Below are positions 26,852 to 36,062 of a stretch of DNA of 64,000 bases, piece after piece. A program made the translations under genes and the position numbers. The DNA is from Mycobacterium sp. Aquia_213 (GTDB lineage: Bacteria; Actinomycetota; Actinomycetes; Mycobacteriales; Mycobacteriaceae), in the NCBI RefSeq assembly GCF_026625985.1, contig NZ_CP113116.1:3100001-3164000 (forward strand), in the 5' to 3' direction. The stretch's first letter is position 1; every line of letters starts with the position of its first letter. The notes under the pieces were generated by a model that ran no database searches, was not told the origin of the DNA, and saw only the letters and a list, made by a program, of their open reading frames with translations.

Positions 26852-27238
26852 ATGATCAACCACCGAATATCCGTCTTGATCGCCTCGGGCGGTGCCAGCG
26901 CCGCCCTCTTCGCCAACGCGGCGGTGATGCCACCCACTGCGCAGGCAGCAGCGCCCGACCGTTACGCCGTGATCGCCTACTCGCCCGTGACCGGGTGGAC
27001 AGGTTGGGAGAACAACGGCACCACCATGGAGGAGGCCACCCACATAGCGCTTGGCAATTGCCAGGTACACGGCGCCGGCTGCACTGTCGCGGCGTGGACC
27101 CGAAACGCCTGCGTCGCTTTAGCGCTCGGATCGGGCCGATGGGGCGCCCATTGGGGGCTGACCCCGGCGGACGCTCAGAACGCGGCGCTGGCCATGGTCC
27201 CTAACGGCCGCATCGTCGAGCTCCATTGCACCGGGTGA
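26852..27238 (+). CDS. DUF4189 exported protein
   Basis: A 128-residue secreted protein with a signal peptide (about residues 1-32, ending QAAAPDRYAVIAYS) and a DUF4189 domain (GTTMEEATHIALGNCQVHGAGC, then WTRNACVALA). The cysteines likely form disulfides. GAGG lies 7 bases before ATG 26852. Function unknown. Confidence 0.78.
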   Translation: MINHRISVLIASGGASAALFANAAVMPPTAQAAAPDRYAVIAYSPVTGWTGWENNGTTMEEATHIALGNCQVHGAGCTVAAWTRNACVALALGSGRWGAHWGLTPADAQNAALAMVPNGRIVELHCTG

Positions 27239-27277
27239 TGGTGAGTGAGTCCACTCGTTGCTCGGTCGTCCCGAGGA

Positions 27278-27580
27278 TCATCGGCCAGCCACGTCATCAA
27301 CAGGCCAGCCGACTGCGGCCAATCGCCGCTTCACGCGCTCGGTATCTTCTGGCGATGGCATCTCGTCGGTGAGCTTGGTGATTGCGACCCGCACGTCTGT
27401 GACGTCCACCGGCTTGTTGTTGTGGGAGATGACCGCAGCGGCGACCGCGATGACATCGTCGTCGGAAAGGCGGCGACGAAGCAGCGCAAGTAGAGGCACG
27501 TAGTCGCGCGTCGGAATGCCTTCGGGGTAGCCGGCACGCAGGAAACCAACAACCCGCATCACCACATCCGACAGCGTCAT
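27278..27580 (-). CDS. DUF3349 family small protein
   Basis: A 100-residue helical cytosolic protein of the mycobacterial DUF3349 family (like Rv0543c). It has the family core GFLRAGYPEGIPTRDYVPLLALLRRRL and DDDVIAVAAAVI. Its role is not known. ATG 27580 has GAGGAAG upstream. It diverges from phoU. Confidence 0.82.
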   Translation of the reverse strand: MTLSDVVMRVVGFLRAGYPEGIPTRDYVPLLALLRRRLSDDDVIAVAAAVISHNNKPVDVTDVRVAITKLTDEMPSPEDTERVKRRLAAVGWPVDDVAGR

Positions 27581-27725
27581 CAACTTCCTCGCTCTACGAC
27601 TCCCCGGGTTAACAACCCTTGCTGATCCCACCACAAGTGGGGAACCCCTTTCACCATAAGAAACGGTTTGTTAGCAGTGCGTCCAACGGGGCCACCTTGT
27701 GTACCAGTTCTCTTAAGGTTGCAAC

Positions 27726-28373
27726 ATGCGCACCGCGTTCCACGAGCAGCTCGATTCGCTCACCGAGACCCTGAGCCAGATGTGCGGTCTGGCAGGTGTG
27801 GCGATGGAAGGGGCGACGCAGGCGCTGCTGCAGGCGGACCTGACGATGGCAGAAGCAGTGATCGCCAGCCATACGCGCCTCGCCCAGATGCGAAGTGAGG
27901 CCGAGGATGCCGCATTCGTGTTGCTCGCTCTCCAGGCGCCGGTCGCAAGCGATCTACGAACCGTGGTTGGGTCCATGCAAAGCGTCGCCGATGCCGAACG
28001 GATGGGCGGCTTGGCCTTACACGTGGGCAAAATCGCGCGCCGTCGCCATCCAGACCCCGCATTGCCTGAAGAGGTGAGTGGTGACTTCGCCGAGATGGGT
28101 CGGATTGCGGTGGATTTGGGCCGAAGTGCACGAGACGTCGTGCGCTCGCGCGATCCGGAGCAGGCCGCACAGATCAGCCGGGATGACGACGAGATGAACC
28201 GGCTTCACCAACACCTGTTCACCGTCCTCAAAGAGAAAGACTGGCCGCACGGTGTATCAACCGCCGTCGATGTCACTCTGCTGGGCCGCTTCTACGAGCG
28301 CTTCGCCGACCATGCCGTCGAAATCGGGCGTCGCGTCATCTTTCAGGCAACCGGAGAAGCCCCCGGTGAGTAA
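27726..28373 (+). CDS. phoU: PhoU-family phosphate signalling regulator (PhoY-like)
   Basis: A 215-residue all-helical protein made of two PhoU repeats (QMCGLAGVAMEGATQALLQAD; then the DHAVEIGRRVIF end). PhoU proteins link the Pst phosphate transporter with the sensor kinase of the Pho regulon; mycobacterial PhoY also affects drug tolerance. No pst gene is nearby. ATG 27726 follows AAGG. Confidence 0.88.
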   Translation: MRTAFHEQLDSLTETLSQMCGLAGVAMEGATQALLQADLTMAEAVIASHTRLAQMRSEAEDAAFVLLALQAPVASDLRTVVGSMQSVADAERMGGLALHVGKIARRRHPDPALPEEVSGDFAEMGRIAVDLGRSARDVVRSRDPEQAAQISRDDDEMNRLHQHLFTVLKEKDWPHGVSTAVDVTLLGRFYERFADHAVEIGRRVIFQATGEAPGE

Positions 28374-28527
28374 GTGAGCCGGTTATTCACAGCTCGCGCA
28401 ATCCGCTGGCACCCGCGCGTTCAGGAAGGTATCGTGCGGGCGGCGCGCGAGGCCCGATGGGTGAGGCGGTACTTGTTCATGACGAAGCGCGCCGCGCCTT
28501 AGCAATGAGTCAGCTCAGACGAGTCGG

Positions 28528-28932
28528 CTACAGCGAGACACGTCTAGACCCATCGGAGTCGGTCTCCAACTTTGCAAGCGCCTGCTGAAGGAGCTGCACG
28601 TTAGCTGCTCCGACGCGATCGACGAAGTGAGCCAAGGCGGCGCAGCGTCCCGTTGAATCGGCAATCTCATCTAGCGCACCGAGCATCGACTCGGCGACCA
28701 ACTCGTCAGGGCCGCGCACTGCCGCATAGCGGTACGCACGATCGTTGCGGTACTGGACGACGAGGCCTTTGTCAGCGAGTCGCCGCAGGACCGTCATCAC
28801 CGTGGTGTAGGCGAGATCGCGCCTCACCGAGATGGCGAGGTGTATGTTACGTACGGTCTGCGGCTCTGGACCGCTCCATAACTGCTCCATCACGCAGCGT
28901 TCGAGCGGACCCACCAACTTTCGGTTGGGCAT
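28528..28932 (-). CDS. blaI: BlaI/MecI-family winged-helix repressor
   Basis: A 134-residue transcriptional repressor with the winged helix GPLERCVMEQLW ... DLAYTTVMTVLRRLADKGLV and a C-terminal dimer helix. In mycobacteria BlaI represses the beta-lactamase gene and is released by BlaR cleavage. No BlaR partner is adjacent, so this may be an additional paralogue with other targets. ATG 28932 has GGAG at 8 bases. Confidence 0.83.
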   Translation of the reverse strand: MPNRKLVGPLERCVMEQLWSGPEPQTVRNIHLAISVRRDLAYTTVMTVLRRLADKGLVVQYRNDRAYRYAAVRGPDELVAESMLGALDEIADSTGRCAALAHFVDRVGAANVQLLQQALAKLETDSDGSRRVSL

Positions 28933-29291
28933 GGCCACACTCCTGCCCCCGATCAGTTCCGGTTCTGACGGGATTACGGTATCCACGCCGCCGGTCGCGA
29001 GGGGTCACCCATCGGGTGGATGCGCGGGGGGAACCAATGTTTCTCGCCCCATACCAACGCTTTTCGGTGGACACCCCTAATTCTTGATGTGCTCGGTGTA
29101 GCGGCCCTTCGGCGATTTTTGCGCACCGGGCCGAGCGGGTCGGTGTACGAAACGGTTGATAATCGGACGCAAAACTGCCAGGGAATCTCCTGCAAATCAC
29201 TTGCAACCAATTCAACGTCGGCGCTAGCTTTTGCACGACATGGTTGCAACCGCGCCAAAGGAGCCGTCGTGATTAGTGGTGCTCAGCGGAG
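28933..29291. other. Intergenic region between blaI and nicT
   Basis: About 360 bases between divergent genes. It contains a TGCAA-N5-TTGCA inverted repeat at 29190-29206, a second palindrome GGTTGCAACC at 29242-29251, and a ribosome site AAAGGAG before a short GTG frame at 29269. No protein-coding gene of normal size is seen. Confidence 0.6.
29190..29206. promoter_or_regulatory. Putative Nur (nickel-uptake regulator) binding box
   Basis: Perfect inverted repeat TGCAA-ATCAC-TTGCA about 90-110 bases upstream of nicT. As I recall, the Streptomyces Nur consensus is tTGCaa-N5-ttGCAA, which this fits with the same spacer length. It would let nickel-loaded Nur repress nickel uptake. The nur gene itself is not in this window. 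Confidence 0.6.
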
Positions 29292-29331
29292 ATGCTCAGT
29301 GTGCGTTGGATTGCGATGCGGATCGCATTGA
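29269..29331 (+). other. Possible 20-codon leader frame overlapping the nicT start
   Basis: A GTG at 29269 stands five bases after a strong AAAGGAG and opens a 20-codon frame that stops at 29331, inside nicT. The peptide would hold three Cys and a C-terminal His (CSVCVGLRCGSH). It could be a regulatory leader peptide, or the ribosome site may serve nicT loosely. Confidence 0.3.
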
Positions 29332-30389
29332 CACCCGCGGAATGGGGGCGTCTAGCGGTAATGCTCGCGGTGATCGTCGCGCTGCATCTCATCGGCTGGT
29401 TCACCCTGCTCCTGATCGTCGAACCGGCGCGACTCAGCGTGGGCGGCAAGGCTTTCGGTATTGGCGTCGGGCTGACCGCCTACGCTCTCGGGCTGCGGCA
29501 CGCCTTCGACGCCGATCACATCGCCGCCATCGACAACACCACCCGCAAGCTGATGAGCGACGGCCTGCGCCCCCTCGCCGTCGGGTTCTTCTTCTCGCTG
29601 GGCCACTCCACCGTGGTGTTCACCCTGGCGATGCTGCTGGCGATCGGGGCCAAGGCGATCGTCGGGCCGGTCGAGGACGACTCCTCGGCGCTGCATCACT
29701 ACACCGGCCTGATCGGCACCAGCGTCTCCGGCGTCTTCCTCTACCTGATCGCCATCCTCAACGTCATCGTCCTGGTCGGAATCCTGCGGGTGTTCCTGCG
29801 GTTGCGCCGCGGCGAATACAACGAGGCCGAGCTGGAACGGCAATTGGCCAGCCGTGGATTTCTCAACCGATTCCTGGGCCGCTTCACTCGTTCGATCACC
29901 AAGTCCTGGCACATGTATCCGATCGGTCTGCTGTTCGGCCTGGGCTTTGACACCGCCACCGAGATCGCCCTGCTGGTCCTGGCCGGCACCAGCGCCGCGG
30001 CCGGGCTGCCCTGGTACGCGATCCTGTGTCTGCCGGTGTTGTTCGCCGCCGGCATGTGCCTGCTGGACACCATCGACGGCTCGTTCATGAACTTTGCGTA
30101 CGGGTGGGCGTTTTCCAATCCGGTGCGCAAGATCTACTACAACATCACGATTACCGGGCTGTCGGTCGTCGTCGCCCTGTTGATCGGCAGCGTCGAACTG
30201 CTCGGCCTGTTCGCCGAAGAGCTGGGCTGGCGGGGTCCGTTCTGGGACTGGCTTTCCGGCCTCGATCTCAACACCATCGGCTTCGTCGTCGTCGGCATCT
30301 TCGTGATCACCTGGGTCATCGCACTGCTCGTCTGGCGCTATGGCCGCATCGAGGAGAAGTGGGCCGCGCCCGCCCAGAGCACGCCCTAA
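29292..30389 (+). CDS. nicT: Nickel/cobalt permease (NiCoT family)
   Basis: A 365-residue inner-membrane transporter with about eight spans. The family signature RHAFDADHIAAIDN and the later GLGFDTATEIALL and DTIDGSFMNFAYGWAF are all present. It imports Ni2+ (and possibly Co2+); the neighbouring hydrogenase and its hyp genes explain why. A sequence like the actinobacterial Nur box lies upstream. The start is uncertain: ATG 29292 is the longest, GTG 29301 has a better-spaced GGAG, and ATG 29316 aligns with the conserved region. Confidence 0.92.
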   Translation: MLSVRWIAMRIALTPAEWGRLAVMLAVIVALHLIGWFTLLLIVEPARLSVGGKAFGIGVGLTAYALGLRHAFDADHIAAIDNTTRKLMSDGLRPLAVGFFFSLGHSTVVFTLAMLLAIGAKAIVGPVEDDSSALHHYTGLIGTSVSGVFLYLIAILNVIVLVGILRVFLRLRRGEYNEAELERQLASRGFLNRFLGRFTRSITKSWHMYPIGLLFGLGFDTATEIALLVLAGTSAAAGLPWYAILCLPVLFAAGMCLLDTIDGSFMNFAYGWAFSNPVRKIYYNITITGLSVVVALLIGSVELLGLFAEELGWRGPFWDWLSGLDLNTIGFVVVGIFVITWVIALLVWRYGRIEEKWAAPAQSTP

Positions 30390-30486
30390 GCGCCGAAGCG
30401 CCGCAAACGAAACGCGTCAAAGCCTTGACTCTCGGACTCCGCTTCCTACTGCAGGCGGCAACCGTTCCAGCACTTACGCTTTCGTC

Positions 30487-30502
30487 TCCCCCATCCGGGG
30501 GT
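30487..30502. promoter_or_regulatory. C5/G5 inverted repeat upstream of gap
   Basis: TCCCCC-ATCC-GGGGGT, about 100 bases upstream of the gap start. Similar elements lie upstream of rpe (54890-54906) and of the nuoK' gene (38137-38152). A shared operator is possible; the sequence alone cannot show it. Confidence 0.3.
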
Positions 30503-30543
30503 GCCTGCCCGACAAAGACCGACCGTAGGGTATCGCCAACCCC

Positions 30544-30565
30544 GGCTGCACCTGGCGGTGCAGCC
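30544..30565. promoter_or_regulatory. Strong stem-loop in the gap leader
   Basis: GGCTGCACC-TGGC-GGTGCAGCC: a perfect 9-bp stem with a 4-base loop, 36 bases upstream of the gap start. It has no T-run, so it may be a non-canonical terminator after nicT or a leader structure of the gap message. Confidence 0.5.
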
Positions 30566-30601
30566 CAACCTCACGCGGGATCAAGGCAGAAAGAGACACA
30601 A

Positions 30602-31626
<1,025 letters not shown>

Positions 31627-31630
<4 letters not shown>

Positions 31631-32445
31631 CGCCCGTGGCCTCTCTGGCGACGTTGCACGACTGCTTGCTGCTCGACCTCGACGGCACGCTATTACGCGG
31701 AACACGCGCGATCGACGGTGCCGCTGAAGCGCTTTCCCTGGCGACAACTCGCAACCTCTTTCTGACGAACAACGCCTCACGTAGCGCAGCCGACGTCGCA
31801 CAACACCTGTGCGAGTTAGGATTTAGCGCAAGCGCGCACGACGTCATCACCAGCGGTCGATGCGCGGCACTCCTGCTGGGTGCCGAATTGACACCCGGCT
31901 CCAGGGTTCTGGTCGTAGGCTCGGAGGCATTGGCAGCCGAGGTCAATGGCGCCGGCCTGCAGCCAGTCCGGCGCTGGACCGACGGCCCGGTTGCGGTGGT
32001 GCAGGGGTTCTCGCCAGACATCAGTTGGCCTGATCTCGCCGAAGCGGCCCTGGCGATTGGCGCCGGGACACCCTGGGTTGCAACCAACCCCGATCTCACG
32101 CTGCCGTCCGAGCGTGGCCTCGTGCCCGGAAACGGTTCTCTGGTGGCGGCGCTGCGTGCGACCACCGGCGCTGAGCCGCGAGTGGTCGGCAAGCCGCACG
32201 GTTTCATCTTCCGGGAGGCGCTGTCCCGCGGCGACTTTCGGCGGCCGTTGATGGTCGGCGATCGGCTGGATACCGACATTGCCGGCGCAAACTCCGCCGG
32301 GCTGCCCAGCCTGCTGGTGCTCAGCGGGGTGAGTAGCGCAGCTGACGCGATCAGCGCGCAGTCACCGCAGCGGCCGACGTATATCGCTGCGGACCTGCGC
32401 GGAATCCATCAGGACGCAGCTAGTCTCAGCTATCACCGGCGGTAG
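31627..32445 (+). CDS. HAD-superfamily (NagD/phosphoglycolate phosphatase-like) phosphatase
   Basis: A 272-residue HAD IIA phosphatase: DLDGTLLRG (nucleophile), LTNNAS (motif II), KPHGFIFREAL (motif III Lys) and VGDRLDTDIAGA (motif IV). Between GAPDH and fructose-bisphosphatase it may remove 2-phosphoglycolate produced by Rubisco oxygenation, the job of CbbZ in other autotrophs, although its HAD subclass differs from classical CbbZ. GTG 31627 overlaps the gap stop (GTGA). Confidence 0.82.
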
Positions 32446-32572
32446 GCTCTGGCCCTCTTGAGAGGTCGACACCAGCGTGCCCCGCCCGACCACCCGACCG
32501 GGGGATGAACCGACGGCGCGCAGATCCAAACATATGGGTAGGTATCTTGCTGCCCGCCGGAGGTCCCCGCAC

Positions 32573-33646
32573 ATGCTCACCCGTCACACCACGCTGGTCA
32601 AATTCCTGATCGAGGAACGTCGGCGCCACCCCGATGCCAGTGGCGAACTGAACTCGCTGATCCTCGATGTCGCCCTCGCCTGCAAAGCCATCTCGACCCG
32701 GGTGGCGCAGGGCGAGCTCGGCGGTGTCTTGGGTGCCGCCGATGTGGTGAACGTGCAGGGCGAAGAGCAGCAGAAGCTCGACGTGCTGGCCAACGACTAC
32801 TTCTTGCGCGCCAACGAGTGGGGTGGTCAGGTGGCGGGAATGGCCTCCGAGGAGCTGGCCGACCCCTATCTACTGCCGGCGCAGTATCCGCGCGGCAAGT
32901 ACTTGCTGGTTTTTGATCCGCTCGACGGCTCGTCGAACATTGACGTCAATGTGTCAGTGGGAAGCATCTTTTCGATTCTGCGTGCGGCCAGTCCGGGTGC
33001 GGACCCATCGCCCGAGGACTTCCTGCAGCCCGGCTCGCAGCAAGTGTGCGCCGGCTACGCGATCTATGGCCCGTCGACCATGCTGGTGCTCACCGTCGGC
33101 ACGGGCGTACACGCCTTCACGTTAGATCCCACGCTTGGGGAATTCATCCTGACTCGGGCGTCGATCCAAATCCCTGATTCCACTCGCGAATTCGCCATCA
33201 ACGCCTCCAACAGGCGGTTCTGGGAACCCGCGGTGCAGCGCTACATCGACGAGTGCCTGGCGGGCCGGACAGGTCCGCGCGGCAAAGACTTCAACATGCG
33301 CTGGGTCGCGTCGCTGGTCGCCGAGACGCACCGAATCCTGAGCCGCGGCGGCGTGTTCCTCTACCCGCGCGATACCAAGGACCCGGACAAATCGGGACGT
33401 CTTCGGCTGCTGTATGAAGCCAGCCCGATCGCGTTTCTGGTCGAGCAGGCGGGCGGCGCGGCCAGCACCGGCCGTGGACGTCTCCTCGATGCCGTCCCGA
33501 CGAGCCTGCATCAGCGGGTGCCTCTGATTTTCGGAGCGACCGATGAGGTCGACGTGATCGAGGATTACCACCGCCGGGACTACGTAAGGCCTTCCACCTC
33601 ACCGCTATACGGCGTCCGAGGTCTGTACCGCAGCGGAGTCGGCTAA
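32573..33646 (+). CDS. fbp: Fructose-1,6-bisphosphatase class I
   Basis: A 357-residue class I FBPase that makes fructose 6-phosphate (and often sedoheptulose 7-phosphate) in the regenerative part of the Calvin cycle. The metal site DPLDGSSNIDVNVSVG and the substrate segments GVFLYPRDTKDPDKSGRLRL and EQAGGAAS are intact. Mycobacteria normally carry a GlpX-type enzyme, so a class I copy here is pathway-specific. ATG 32573 has GGAGG at about 10 bases; an ATG at 32534 is less likely. Confidence 0.94.
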   Translation: MLTRHTTLVKFLIEERRRHPDASGELNSLILDVALACKAISTRVAQGELGGVLGAADVVNVQGEEQQKLDVLANDYFLRANEWGGQVAGMASEELADPYLLPAQYPRGKYLLVFDPLDGSSNIDVNVSVGSIFSILRAASPGADPSPEDFLQPGSQQVCAGYAIYGPSTMLVLTVGTGVHAFTLDPTLGEFILTRASIQIPDSTREFAINASNRRFWEPAVQRYIDECLAGRTGPRGKDFNMRWVASLVAETHRILSRGGVFLYPRDTKDPDKSGRLRLLYEASPIAFLVEQAGGAASTGRGRLLDAVPTSLHQRVPLIFGATDEVDVIEDYHRRDYVRPSTSPLYGVRGLYRSGVG

Positions 33647-33678
33647 ACCAATCGACAAATCGTACTTGGAGGAAACAC

Positions 33679-34566
33679 ATGTCGCGTCTGCACCCGATCA
33701 TTTCGGTTACCGGTTCCTCCGGGGCGGGGACAACCTCCGTTATGCGGACTTTCGATCAGATCTTCCGCCGCGAAGGCATCAATGTCGCGTTTGTCGAGGG
33801 CGACAGCTTTCACCGGTACGACCGAGTCGCGATGAAGGCGGCGATCGCCGATGCTCACGCGCGCGGCGATCACTCATTCAGCCATTTCGGTCCGGAGGCT
33901 AACCTGTTCGACGATCTGCAAAGCCTCTTTGAGACGTACGGCGAGACCGGTACCGGCAAGGTGCGGCGTTACCTGCATGACGAAAAAGAGGCCGAACCCT
34001 ATGGACAGGAACCGGGCACCTTCACGCCGTGGGAGGAGATTCCCGAGGACACGGACATGCTGTTCTACGAGGGGCTACACGGCGCCATCGTCACCGACGA
34101 CGTGGACGTCGCGACGCATGCCGACCTGCGGATCGGCGTGGTGCCGGTGATCAACCTCGAATGGATTCAGAAGTTGCACCGCGACAAGGTGACCCGCGGG
34201 TACACCTCTGAAGCGGTGACCGACACCATTCTGCGGCGTATGCCCGACTATCTGAACTACATGTGCACCCAGTTCTCAAATACCGACGTCAATTTCCAGC
34301 GGGTGCCAGTCGTCGACACGTCCAATCCGTTCATCGCCCGGTCGATACCCACCGCCGATGAGTCGATGCTGATCATCCGATTCCGTGACCCGCACGGTAT
34401 CGACTTTCCGTATCTGATTGCCATGTTGCATGATTCGTTCATGTCGCGCCCCAACACAATCGTGTGCCCCGGCGGCAAGATGGATCTGGCCATGCAGCTG
34501 ATCTTCACACCGATGGTGCTGCGCCTGCTGGAACTACGCAATGCGCAGCTGGCGGCGGCGCACTAA
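33679..34566 (+). CDS. cbbP: Phosphoribulokinase (bacterial class I)
   Basis: A 295-residue PRK, the enzyme that makes ribulose 1,5-bisphosphate and is unique to the Calvin cycle. The P-loop GSSGAGTT is at residues 12-19, followed by VEGDSFHRYDR, FYEGLHGA and RRMPDYLNYM. TGGAGGAAACAC precedes ATG 33679. Its TAA stop overlaps the TAG stop of the convergent nuoM-like gene (CTAA). Confidence 0.96.
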   Translation: MSRLHPIISVTGSSGAGTTSVMRTFDQIFRREGINVAFVEGDSFHRYDRVAMKAAIADAHARGDHSFSHFGPEANLFDDLQSLFETYGETGTGKVRRYLHDEKEAEPYGQEPGTFTPWEEIPEDTDMLFYEGLHGAIVTDDVDVATHADLRIGVVPVINLEWIQKLHRDKVTRGYTSEAVTDTILRRMPDYLNYMCTQFSNTDVNFQRVPVVDTSNPFIARSIPTADESMLIIRFRDPHGIDFPYLIAMLHDSFMSRPNTIVCPGGKMDLAMQLIFTPMVLRLLELRNAQLAAAH

Positions 34567-36062
34567 CCCCGCGTCAGTGTCGGCGATACCAGGTCGGCCA
34601 CGGTGCGTCCGATCGCCGGATTGATGACGTCGAGAACGGGTTTCGGATACACACCCAGGATGACGAGCAACGCCAGCAACGGCCCGACAACGGCCAGTTC
34701 ACGCGGCCGCAGATCACGGAACGCGGCATCTCCCTGCTTCCTGGGGCCCGTCATCACCCGCTGGTAAAGCCACAGGATGTAAATCGCTGAGAACACCAGC
34801 GCAGTCGCGGCCAGCACCGCGCACACCGGGTACCGGTTGAATGTGCCGACCAACACCAGAAACTCGCTGACGAAGGGCGCCAGGCCGGGTAGGGCCAGTG
34901 AAGCCAGGCCGGCGATCAGGAATGTTCCGGCCAGCACGGGAGCGACCTGCTGCATTCCGCCATACTCCGCGATGAGGCGGGTGCCTTTGCGGGACACCAG
35001 AAATCCGGCAATTAAAAACAGTGCGGCAGTCGCCAGGCCGTGATTGACCATGTACAGCGTCGCGCCGGATTGCCCCTGATCCGTCATCACGAAAATTCCT
35101 AGGACGATGAACCCGAAATGGCTGATGGACGTATAGGCGATCACGCCCATGATGTCGCTCTGCCCGATCGCGACCAGGGCACCGTAGATGATCGCAATAA
35201 CCGCAAGCGTAACGACGAACGGCCGAAACAGAATTGCGCTGTCGGGAAATAGTTTTAGGCAGTATCGCAGCATCCCGAAGGTACCGATCTTGTCGACAAC
35301 GGCCATCATCAACACCGCGGTTACCGGCGTGGCTTCGGTGGCCACCCCGGGCAACCACGTGTGCAGTGGCCATAGCGGCGCCTTGATGGCGAAGGCGAAC
35401 ATGAAGCCGGCAAACATCAGGTGCATGACGGCTGGATTCGGGGCGACCGCGCCCGTCGACACTGCGGCAACGATAGCGCGGAAATCGAAAGTCCCATCCA
35501 CCGCTAGGTTCAAGCCAATTAGCGCGGCCAGCATGAGCAATCCGCCAAACAGGCTGTATAGCAGGAACTTCAGCGCGGCACGGGGGGCACCCGGTCCCCC
35601 GTAGCGGCCGACCAGGAAAAACATGGGGACCAGCATCGCTTCGAAGAAGACAAAGAAGAGCAGGACGTCCAGCGCTAGCAGCGAGACGAGCATCATCGAC
35701 TCGACCACTAGCATCAGCGCCAGGTAGCCGCGGGGTCGCTCGACGTCATTCCACCCGGCGACCAGTAAGAACGGCATCAGCACCGTGGTGAAGATCACCA
35801 GCACCAAGGCGACGCCGTCGACACCGACGATATATCCAGCCCCGAAAGACTTGATCCATGAATGGCTTTCGACGAATTGGTAGCGGGGCTCCGTCGGATC
35901 GAAGAGAACGGCCGACATGCCGGCGATCACCAGGACGCCGGTCGAGATGCCGACAGCGGTGTACTTGGCCACGACCGGCCGGTTGGGCGGCACCGCCAGG
36001 ACCAGGAAAGCTCCCGCCAGAGGCGCCAGCCACAAGGCACTCAACAATGGCAAGTGAGTCAT
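34563..36062 (-). CDS. NuoM-like proton-translocating subunit (second copy, hydrogenase/CBB-linked)
   Basis: A 499-residue Mrp/NuoM-type antiporter subunit with about 14 membrane spans. The key charged residues of NuoM are present: Glu141 in FFEAMLVPMF and Lys227 in FAIKAPLWPLHTWLPG, followed by EATPVTAVLM. It is shorter than complex I NuoM of M. tuberculosis (about 550). It overlaps the nuoL-like stop by four bases. No nuoA-J or nuoN lies nearby, so it is not part of a complete complex I operon. Role: probably proton movement for Huc or for CO2/bicarbonate uptake (inference). Confidence 0.9.
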   Translation of the reverse strand: MTHLPLLSALWLAPLAGAFLVLAVPPNRPVVAKYTAVGISTGVLVIAGMSAVLFDPTEPRYQFVESHSWIKSFGAGYIVGVDGVALVLVIFTTVLMPFLLVAGWNDVERPRGYLALMLVVESMMLVSLLALDVLLFFVFFEAMLVPMFFLVGRYGGPGAPRAALKFLLYSLFGGLLMLAALIGLNLAVDGTFDFRAIVAAVSTGAVAPNPAVMHLMFAGFMFAFAIKAPLWPLHTWLPGVATEATPVTAVLMMAVVDKIGTFGMLRYCLKLFPDSAILFRPFVVTLAVIAIIYGALVAIGQSDIMGVIAYTSISHFGFIVLGIFVMTDQGQSGATLYMVNHGLATAALFLIAGFLVSRKGTRLIAEYGGMQQVAPVLAGTFLIAGLASLALPGLAPFVSEFLVLVGTFNRYPVCAVLAATALVFSAIYILWLYQRVMTGPRKQGDAAFRDLRPRELAVVGPLLALLVILGVYPKPVLDVINPAIGRTVADLVSPTLTRG

